Shown piece by piece: positions 8,756 through 16,900 of a stretch of 36,178 bases of DNA (position 1 is the first letter of the stretch; each line of letters starts with the position of its first letter). The DNA comes from Verrucomicrobiota bacterium (GTDB lineage Bacteria; Verrucomicrobiota; Verrucomicrobiia; Chthoniobacterales; UBA10450): contig QHNR01000114.1 of NCBI GenBank assembly GCA_003218475.1, forward strand, positions 1,240-37,417, in the 5' to 3' direction. Position numbers and translations under genes: made by a program. The notes under the pieces were generated by a model. The model ran no database searches and was not told the DNA's origin. It worked only from the letters and a program-made list of their open reading frames with translations.

Positions 8756-10182
8756 TTATCGGCCCCTCTCGATTGATTGGATCAGCTTTACGTTGGCCTT
8801 CTCATATTGATTCATGCTATTGAAAACGCGATCCTGATTGTCATCGACACCGCGATAATAATTGCCCAGCCTACGGGCCAAATCCATTCCCCGTTGACTC
8901 GAGAATTTGTAGCCCTCTCGGGCAAATATTTCGTTTCGGGCGCGCCATAAATCATCAGCACTAAGACTTGAAAGCTCAGCCGTACTCAGAAAACGAGTGC
9001 TTGAGTCCGGGAAGAGCCATGGTCCGCGCCCAGGCGTAATTGATGGGCCAGGCGAATCACGCTGAACGGTACTTTTAGATGAAACAATCTTAAGCGCCCC
9101 AGAGGTTTTGGAAATTCCCCATTCTTGGCTGATGCGCCCGCTAGTGCTTTGGCCTGACGTGGGATTTCTGTAGAGATATCGGTAGTCAAAATAAGCTGTG
9201 ACCCTGTCTGGAACGGCGGAATGCTCAAGACGAATGTCGCCGACAGTGAAGGCGACAACAGGCCACCGCTTGAAAAATTCGCTTACCTCATTTCGGTGGG
9301 ATGCTTTATCGCTCCGCTCCGGCCCCCACTTGAACGAGTCGATATATTGCGAAAGCATGTATTCGATGTCTCCCCGCTCTTCCGCGCGAAAATGACTAGT
9401 CACAAAGTCCCGCACTTCGTCATCGTTGATCACGTTGGCGGCCATCGGTGGTGGTGTCGTCGTCGTTAGAGCCGGAAATGGAGTCGGTGCTGGTGGTGAT
9501 GTCGTCGTTAGGATCGGAACCGAGGTCGCGGCAACTGTCGGGACCGGTGTAACTGCAGCCGGCGTTATCGGGACAGGCGTTGAACTTCCTATCGGAGTCA
9601 TGCCGGGTTTTTCAGGACCCGTTTTCTTCTGGACGAGATACCATCCGGCGCCACCCACAATCACCAAGGCCGTAATTGCGAGAGCGATAAGAATTGATTT
9701 ACGCCGAGACGGACGAATTGGCGGCTCTGGGATCGATGGTTTCTCCGGTTGAGCCGGCACGTCTGCGGCGGGAAGGGGGGGGTCTTCAGCACTGCCTTGA
9801 CCGTTTTCGCCAGATTATCCAAATGGCGTTCCAACGGAGGCGAAAAGGCGTCCATCCACTGCGAAGTCGAGATGAAATATTCCAGCGACTTTGTGGGCGG
9901 GATGTCATCAACCCGAAATGGAATGATGTAAACGCCCTTGTTAACAGCGCGCTCTACTTCGCGTTTGATTTGAGGCGAGGCATCCGCGTTCCGGGAAAAG
10001 ATCAGGATCATGATGCGACTGGACTCGATCGCATCGATAATCGATTCGCCCCAATCGGCGCCTGGAACAACATCACGCGGTGCTATCCAGCAGGTCACTG
10101 AGTCTCCCTCGAGGCGCGCCACGATCGCATCGGCGACAGCTTTGTCTTTTACCGAGTGACTTACGAAGACATCATGAGCCAT
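8756..10182 (-). pseudogene. TIR - TM - YARHG protein gene interrupted by a -1 frame change at a C8 run
   Basis: Two frames together make one sensible protein. From ATG 10182 comes a TIR domain (HDVFVSHSVKD, CWIAPRDVVPGADWGESI, then IKREVERAV with putative catalytic E75). The second frame gives PAQPEKPSIPEPP, a TM helix, a long Thr/Pro linker, an NTF2/SnoaL-like region and a C-terminal YARHG domain (LWRARNEIFAREGYKF). They meet at eight C's on the coding strand (complement of 9775-9782). One extra C would give an uninterrupted protein of roughly 470 aa. Read as is, the TIR frame continues about 40 residues out of frame and stops near 9661. This may be slippage (phase variation or programmed frameshifting), a true mutation, or a sequencing error. 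The probable GTG at 9760 could also start the second half alone. Confidence 0.7.
9775..9782 (-). repeat. C8 homopolymer at the TIR/YARHG frame junction
   Basis: Eight consecutive G on the plus strand (C8 in the gene). The in-frame codons are ACC CCC CCC TTC, which also fit a slippery heptamer of the C-CCC-CCC type. Nine C's would fuse the TIR frame to the TM-YARHG frame exactly. Confidence 0.75.
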
Positions 10183-10309
10183 GTTGCGGCTTCTGTTTCG
10201 TTTATCGTTTCTTCCCCGTCTATGATGGTACGGGCGGGCATGTCAATTCAAGATGAATCGACCAATTGGACTTGCGCCGATCCAACGCGAAAGCCCATTA
10301 TCGATCACA
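10183..10309. promoter_or_regulatory. Divergent promoter region, TIR-YARHG and patatin genes
   Basis: About 127 bases separate the start codons of two divergent genes, if the patatin start is ATG 10310. Promoters for both should lie here, which allows co-regulation. I do not see a well-formed -35/-10 pair that I would defend. Confidence 0.35.
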
Positions 10310-11425
10310 ATGAGTTACCGCGACAAATTGGAGAAGAGCGGTCCGCGGAAACTGCTCGCATGCGACGGCGGAGGGATTCGCGGAATCATCAGCATTGAAA
10401 TCCTTGCGCGGATAGAATCGGAGCTGCGCAAGAGTAGTGGGAATCCAAAGCTCGTCCTCGCGGATTATTTTGATTATGTCGCCGGCACCAGCACGGGAGC
10501 GATTATCGCGACACTCATCGCGCTCGGATGTAGCGCCGATGGGGTGCGAGATTTTTATCTTCGGAGTGGCGCAGAGATGTTTCACAAGGCGCGCCTTTGG
10601 GAGCGCTTTCGTACACAATTCGAGAGCGACAAGCTCTCCGATATGCTGCGCGATCTGATTGGCGAGGAAACCACCTTGGGATCCGAGAAGCTCCACACGC
10701 TGCTAATGATGGTGCTTCGCAACGCAACGACCGATTCACCATGGCCACTGACCAACAACCCCGCAGCAAAATATAACGATCTCACTCGCCCCGGCTGCAA
10801 TTTAAAGTTGCCCCTCTGGCAGCTTGTGCGCGCTAGCACCGCGGCGCCAACTTATTTTCCGCCGGAGGTTATCCACATCGGTCGCGACTTCATCTTCGTG
10901 GATGGCGGAGTAACCATGTATAATAATCCCGGCTTTCAACTTTTTTTGATGGCGACGAGCGAGCCGTACCGCTTGCTTTGGCCGACTGGCGAGGAGAAAA
11001 TGCTCCTTATTTCAGTCGGCACCGGCGCAAGCGCTAATGCGAATAGCAATTTGAGTCCGGAGGAAATGAATCTGATCTACAATGCGAGCACGATTCCCTC
11101 CGCACTCATGGCCGCAGCGCTGCACGAGCAGGATTTTCTCTGCCGTATTTTTGGGAAATGTCTTATTGGAGATTTATTGGATCGTGAGGTTGGTGCGGTA
11201 ATCGGGCAAGGTATTCCGAATGTGCCGAAGCTGTTCACTTATGCGCGCTACAATGCCGAGCTTTCTAGCGAAGGCTTGAATGCGCTTGGCCTTGAGCACA
11301 TCAATCCGGTGCACGTCCAGCAAATGGATTCGGTTGATCATATCGGCGAAATGCAGGAGGTCGGCCGAGCCGTGGCTGAGCAAAAAGTGAAAGCTGCTCA
11401 CTTCGCTGCGTTTCCACCGGCGTAA
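10310..11425 (+). CDS. Patatin-like phospholipase
   Basis: Starting at ATG 10310 the protein has 371 aa and begins just before the conserved core. The oxyanion loop DGGGIRG is at 19-25, the nucleophile elbow GTSTG at 59-63 (Ser61), and the second catalytic residue Asp198 in DGG. This is a complete Ser-Asp dyad, so a lipid acyl hydrolase activity is expected. An upstream in-frame ATG (10253) would add 19 residues outside the fold. Patatins serve as membrane-degrading effectors in CBASS-type immunity (CapV) but also in ordinary lipid metabolism. Here no cyclase gene is adjacent, and the gene sits head-to-head with a TIR gene. There is no signal peptide, so it should act from the cytosol. Confidence 0.88.
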   Translation: MSYRDKLEKSGPRKLLACDGGGIRGIISIEILARIESELRKSSGNPKLVLADYFDYVAGTSTGAIIATLIALGCSADGVRDFYLRSGAEMFHKARLWERFRTQFESDKLSDMLRDLIGEETTLGSEKLHTLLMMVLRNATTDSPWPLTNNPAAKYNDLTRPGCNLKLPLWQLVRASTAAPTYFPPEVIHIGRDFIFVDGGVTMYNNPGFQLFLMATSEPYRLLWPTGEEKMLLISVGTGASANANSNLSPEEMNLIYNASTIPSALMAAALHEQDFLCRIFGKCLIGDLLDREVGAVIGQGIPNVPKLFTYARYNAELSSEGLNALGLEHINPVHVQQMDSVDHIGEMQEVGRAVAEQKVKAAHFAAFPPA

Positions 11426-11517
11426 TTTATCTGCTTTGAAAAGTGAAAGATCGAAAGGGAATGGGTTACCCTGTGTGCGGTCTCCCGAAGCAATTTGCGC
11501 TGCGCTTTGTCAAGCAC

Positions 11518-13944
11518 TCAGCGCACAGTGACAGAACACGAACCGGAGCGGCCGTGATCGTCCAGCGCGGTCAGTTGGTAGCGGCCAGGCGCTGATTTCC
11601 AGGAAAGAATGTCGCTGGCAGCAGATTTTCCAATGAAAGTCTTATCGGCGAACCAATACACTTCGCGAACATCGGCGTCTGTTTTTGCTCGCAACGGAAT
11701 TCCTTGTTTGCGACTCGACTCGCTATTTAGAACTTCATAGATGTTCCCTGCTGCTGGGGCGATAATCCGCGGAGGATTCCCAGTGCGCGCGACAAGTTCC
11801 GGATCAGTTTCAGGCAAAAAGGGCGGCGGCAATTTCCTCGGCACTCCGGCGCGGCGAAAGATCGACAACAACTCCGTAGGCCAAAATTCGTAGACTTCAC
11901 GCCGGAGCTGGCGCGTCCCATCATCACGCGCGACCCGAAGTCCGCTCGCAGCATCGACGAGCACTTCCTGATGCACATCGCAAAGTTTGATCGGTGAAAT
12001 TCCGGGAATGAACCATCCCTCGATCTGTTGGGTGCAATACGGCTCAGGTAAATCACCTGAGACCGCGCAAAAGGAGACACGTTTCAAATTCGCGCCCGGA
12101 GGGGGGAGATGCGGCTGGGTCGGCTCCGGCCAGGTCGCGCGCAAACTGTCGATGATTTGAAACAAGAGCGGAGCAGCGGCGATGCGTCCGACAAAAGTTC
12201 CGTTGGCGCGGCCATCAAAATTTCCGATCCACACTGCGAGAACATAATGATTGAAGACGGCGATTGACCATGCGTCGCGAAAACCGTGTGACGTTCCCGT
12301 TTTCCAAAAAACCGGCGCGGCCCGGTCAGAATATGCGCGGCCAACTTCGGGCCGTGGCAGATTAGTCATTTCCAGCGTCAGGAATGCAGCTTCCGGCATG
12401 ATGATCGACCGACCTCGCGCAGCGGTTGGATCGCGCGATGTGCGGCGAAGAGGACGCAACTCTCCATTGTTAGCGAGCGCTGCGTAAAGTCGCACCAGAT
12501 CTTCCATTGTGACTTCGGCTCCGCATAGCGGCAGCGACAAGCCATAAACCGATTCTGAGCGCGGCAATTTGACGCCGGTGCCGCGGAGAAATTTGTAAAG
12601 CGTGGGATGATGCAACTGGGATGCGAGTTCAACCGCTGGCAGATTGCGGCTCCGCGCCAGAGCGTCGCACGCGCGGATCGGTCCGACGAATTCGCGATCG
12701 AAATTTTCCGGATCGTAATCGCCGAAACTATGCGGTGCGTCCGACAGGATCGACAATGGGTGAATCAGTCCCTGCTGCAGGGCGAGCGCATAGACGAATG
12801 GTTTTAGAGTTGAACCGGGCGAACGGGGACTGCGCGTTCCATCAACTTGACCATTAATGTCGGCGTTGAAAAAATCGGCCGAGCCGATTTGTGCTAGCAC
12901 ATCCATCGTACGCGTATCGACGAGCAGAGCGGCAGCATTCTGAATTCCGCGATTGCGATTTGTTTGAATATAATCGGCGATCCGGCGCTCGATTAACTGC
13001 TGCTTCGCCAAATCCAGAGTGGTGACGATTTCCCGGCGGTCCTTCTCGGTGGCGACGATCTGCTGAACAAAGTGCGGCGCGAGAAATTTGCATTCCCGTT
13101 GCGCGCGTGCGCTGAACAAGCGCACGGAGAATTCCCTATTGATTTTGGCGCGGTCGTACCAATGGCTCTGCGCCGAATCGAGCGAGTGGTTATCCCGATC
13201 GGCAAACAACGCACGGCGGCTCGGGCTTTGTGGAATGACGCTGAGCGCGACTGCTTCTGGTCGGCTTAGTCTCGATGCTGGCTTATCGAGATAAATCTGA
13301 CTGGCCGCTCCGATGCCTTCGATGTTTCGCCCGTAGGGCGCGAGATTAAGATAAGCTTCAAGAATTTCAGCCTTTGAGTAATGCCGCTCCAGTTCGAGAG
13401 CGCGAACGATTTGAACGAACTTTCCGCCGAGCGTGCGTGTGCACAGATGATAACGCAACCGGGCGAGTTGCATCGTAATGGTCGACGCGCCGCTATGTGC
13501 GCCACCGGCGCCGAGGTTAAGTGCCGAGCGTAATAACGCGACCGGGTTAACGCCCGGATGGTGCCGGTAATATTTGTCTTCAAATCGGACGGTCGCATCA
13601 ACTAGCGCTGGCGAAATGTCTGGCAAAGATGTCCAGACCCGAAATTTCTGATCGGTTGTGAGGGTGACACGAAGCAATTTTCCATTGCGATCGCGCACGC
13701 ATTGGGAAAACGAAATGCCTTCGAGCAGTGGCGGCTTGGCCAGCGCAAGCCAGGTTGCAGCGGTGCACGTGCAAACAAGTGAGAAAGCGAGCAGCGTCTT
13801 CTTGTAACGATTTGCTATCAACACGGTCATCCTGAGCGGAGCGAAGGACCTCGCCGACGAAGTATTGATCACGCCTCCTGGCGAGTGTGTTCCATCACCC
13901 TGTGAGAGGTCCCTCTCTTCGTTCGGGATGACACGCGTTTTCAT
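11518..13944 (-). CDS. pbpC: Penicillin-binding protein 1C
   Basis: The 808-aa bifunctional peptidoglycan synthase contains a GT51 glycosyltransferase domain (FEDKYYRHHPGVN and SGASTITMQLARLR), a transpeptidase domain with SPGSTLKPF (nucleophile Ser), SRN and KTGTS, and a C-terminal PBP1C-type domain. A membrane anchor precedes GT51. It would build and crosslink wall outside the membrane, and in many bacteria works with the alpha-2-macroglobulin encoded just upstream, as here (17 bases between the genes). The first 40 residues are odd: after MKT they are the translation of a dispersed inverted-repeat element (VIPNEERDLS ... RSFAPLRMT). The alternative start ATG 13830 would give 770 aa and begins just before the TM segment. 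Confidence 0.92.
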   Translation of the reverse strand: MKTRVIPNEERDLSQGDGTHSPGGVINTSSARSFAPLRMTVLIANRYKKTLLAFSLVCTCTAATWLALAKPPLLEGISFSQCVRDRNGKLLRVTLTTDQKFRVWTSLPDISPALVDATVRFEDKYYRHHPGVNPVALLRSALNLGAGGAHSGASTITMQLARLRYHLCTRTLGGKFVQIVRALELERHYSKAEILEAYLNLAPYGRNIEGIGAASQIYLDKPASRLSRPEAVALSVIPQSPSRRALFADRDNHSLDSAQSHWYDRAKINREFSVRLFSARAQRECKFLAPHFVQQIVATEKDRREIVTTLDLAKQQLIERRIADYIQTNRNRGIQNAAALLVDTRTMDVLAQIGSADFFNADINGQVDGTRSPRSPGSTLKPFVYALALQQGLIHPLSILSDAPHSFGDYDPENFDREFVGPIRACDALARSRNLPAVELASQLHHPTLYKFLRGTGVKLPRSESVYGLSLPLCGAEVTMEDLVRLYAALANNGELRPLRRTSRDPTAARGRSIIMPEAAFLTLEMTNLPRPEVGRAYSDRAAPVFWKTGTSHGFRDAWSIAVFNHYVLAVWIGNFDGRANGTFVGRIAAAPLLFQIIDSLRATWPEPTQPHLPPPGANLKRVSFCAVSGDLPEPYCTQQIEGWFIPGISPIKLCDVHQEVLVDAASGLRVARDDGTRQLRREVYEFWPTELLSIFRRAGVPRKLPPPFLPETDPELVARTGNPPRIIAPAAGNIYEVLNSESSRKQGIPLRAKTDADVREVYWFADKTFIGKSAASDILSWKSAPGRYQLTALDDHGRSGSCSVTVR
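13826..13932. repeat. Inverted-repeat element inside the pbpC 5' end
   Basis: Two 27-bp arms, 13826-13852 and 13906-13932, are inverted copies matching at 22 of 27 positions and flank a 53-bp centre. The arm GTCATCCTGAGCG...ACCTC resembles one at 28706-28732. The element starts right after the fourth codon of pbpC and is read in frame. Confidence 0.75.
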
Positions 13945-13961
13945 TTCGGCCAGTTCAGGAC

Positions 13962-16900
13962 CTATTCTGTGACGCTGATCTTTCCGCCAACCCCGCGGCC
14001 CTTCACATTTCGCTCGTACATCGACTCGGCGAAAATCTGCGGTACGGTAAACTGACCGCGATTAGACGATTTAATCTGATAATTGATCTCGAGCGTGCGG
14101 CTCGACACGGTCGCGTAAAACACGGCGCGATCTTCGCGCACATCGACATAATCGACGCTGGGAATTGTTGAAACGCCTGGTTGCAGCGATGAGCCGACAA
14201 CTTCGAATCCGCCCGGCAGCAGATCGATGATGGCAACATTGGTGACCGGTTCATCGCGCACAGTTCGAGCGTGTAGACGAACATGAATCGGCTCGCCCAG
14301 TTTCGTCTGCGTTACCGGCTGATCATTCTTGTCGAGTAACTCACGATAAACTTCCAATCCAGCGGTGACCGGTTGTGCCGGCACATGTCGATCAAATCCA
14401 GCTTCGACTACCTGGAAAAATGCTCCAGGACCGTTGAGCGCTCCCGCGATTTTAAAGCGGAGCGCAACCGCATCTTTGGAAAAAGCTGCCCGTTGCAGCA
14501 ACTTCGCCCCGCTTGTTAGCGCAACTTCGCGCTTGTCGCGATGGATTTCTGCAATACTGAGGTCCGGCAGCTTTTTTGCGATCATATGTGAGTACGATTT
14601 TAGCGCCGAAACCGCGTAGGCGGCCGAAAGCGTGTTGAATTCGCCGCGCCCAATCGGTTGGAGAATTTGCTCGAATTCCTGGCCTGAGATTTTCTTCAGT
14701 CGCTCGGGAAACGCGCGCGCGAGTACGGCGATATATTGCGCGTTTGATCCGAGTGGTTGGCAGAAGTCGTCGTAATCCCGGGTCGATCCCTTGTCGATCT
14801 TATAAGCGGCGATCAAATCTTCCGCGTCTTTGTCTTTGTGCAGAAGCTTCAGCGCGCCGGCGAGATAAACACCGGTGATATCGTTCTCCCAGAGATCTGT
14901 CTGATGCTGTTCAAGGTAATCGCGCAGATTAAGAATGTAATTGGTCGTAACAACGCCTTCGCGCGTGAGGACGTAAATCGCGTAGGCGACGGTGCGCGCG
15001 TCTGCCAGGGTCGAAGGTTCGCGCCCAACCATCTTTTGCAAATAGCGCAAGCCGCTCGCAAACATGTCCGCCGGTGGAGCGAAGCCAGCTGTTTTCGCGG
15101 CGCTCAGGAAGTCCATCGCGTAAACGGAATTGAAACTGATCTTCTCATCAGTTTCCGGCGCCCAATAACCGAACGCGCCCTGGTCGTTTTGCCGACGTCG
15201 CAAAATTCCAAAGACTTTTTCAAGCTGAGCATTCACTTCTGCCCGACTGAGCCCGAAATCGGCTTCATCTGCGAGCAGGAGCCGGCAGAACGCGCCGCTC
15301 GTGATCTGCTCGCTACAACCATGGGGAAAATCTTTTAGAAAAACGTAAAGACCGTGCGCGAGACCAAGCGGGACTGCGGCGACGGCCGCTTCGCGCTTGG
15401 CAAACTCAGAATAAATCGCACGTGTAATCTGAATATCAGCGCTTCCTTTTTTGAAATTCCCGCTGCGAACATCAGTCGTATAGGGAACTGGCGGACGAAT
15501 GCTCAGCGTAGCGCGCCGACGGGTTTCGATTCCACTACGGCTGGCCACAAATTTGATTTCGCCAGAGCCGAGCACGTCGTTGACACGTAACCGTAACTTC
15601 ACGCTTTGCTCGCGTCCTTCGGCGATTCGCAATTTTTGCGTTGCCGTTCCCAAGATCGACAAATGCGGGGACGTCTCTGCGCGCAACTCGATTTCAGCGT
15701 CTGCGCCGGAACCTTCTACATTATTCGCGACCGTCACGCCGGCCTCAAATTCGTCACCAGGAGCAGCCAGCACCGGCACGCTTGGCGTAATGACAAAAGG
15801 TCCGCGAATGAGTGCGTCGCGGTCGGCCGATCCGGCAGCGTCGTTGGAAACACCGACGGCCATTACTTTTAACGTGCCGTCGAAAAAGTCGGGCACATCA
15901 TAGACAACTTCGCGAGTAGTCGCGTCGGCGTCGATAATGCCAGACCAAAACACGACCGGTTTTTCTGTGACGCGCTTGAACGGATTCAATCGCTGTGCTC
16001 CTTCGCCGTCGCCGCCAAAGGCGGAGAGAGAACGCAGCAAAGAAAATTCTGGAATGATAAGATCGACAATCTGCGCCGTCTCAACACCGAGAGAGCATTT
16101 CCGAAAGAGATAGGCCAACGGATTCGGCGTCTTGTAATCCGTCACCTGCAAAATTCCTTGATCGACTGCGAAGATGACGATCTTGCTCGGACGATCGGTT
16201 TTGTAGCCGATGTGCAAAGGTTCGCCCGGCTTGGCTTTTGCCGCGGCTTGTAGATCGATCTTTAGCCTGCGGTTTTCGATATTGGCGGTGAAGGGGACGA
16301 CGCCATAACTGAGCGGGCTCACAAAAATTTCCTTGGAATCGAGCGCACGGACAAACGCGACATTCACATAACCGCTGCCTTCAAAACCTTGAGGCAAACG
16401 AATGCGCTGAATGCTGCTCGCCGTGTTCGTTTGAAACCAGGTGTAACCGTAAACTTTTTCGCGCTCGATCGTGATGAGCCCGTAACCACTGTAGGGCGCC
16501 GTCACACTCACCGCGATTTCATCGCCGGCTTTGTACTCTTTGGCGTTAAGTTTGATCTCCAGCTCAGCATTTTTCTCCAGGGCACCGGCAGCTGCGGCGT
16601 GACCCACGACTGAGAAGCGCAACTTGCTTAAAATGCGATTCTGATCGTCGCGCAGCTCGAGCACATAATTGCCGGGTTCATCGGTTGGAAGCGCGTAATG
16701 ATACCCACTGGATGCGACTGAGATTTTTTCCGATTTCGCGGCTCGCTCTTTCAGCACCGACTCATAAACGTAATTGCCATTCTCCTGTTTCTTCAGCACG
16801 GAAACGTATTCCTGCACGATGAGGTTGAGGGTGACGTTCTCGACGGCGATGCGATTCAGTTGTGGATCGACTGCGGCCAGATCGATCGCGCGCGGCTTGT

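Noticed and set aside
367-11425. A CBASS operon or a canonical Thoeris locus
   Set aside because: No CD-NTase/cyclase and no SIR2- or TM-SLOG ThsA is present; patatin and TIR alone do not define either system.
14757-15338. Another plus-strand frame within A2M (193 codons)
   Set aside because: Shadow of the real gene, no ribosome site or family signature.
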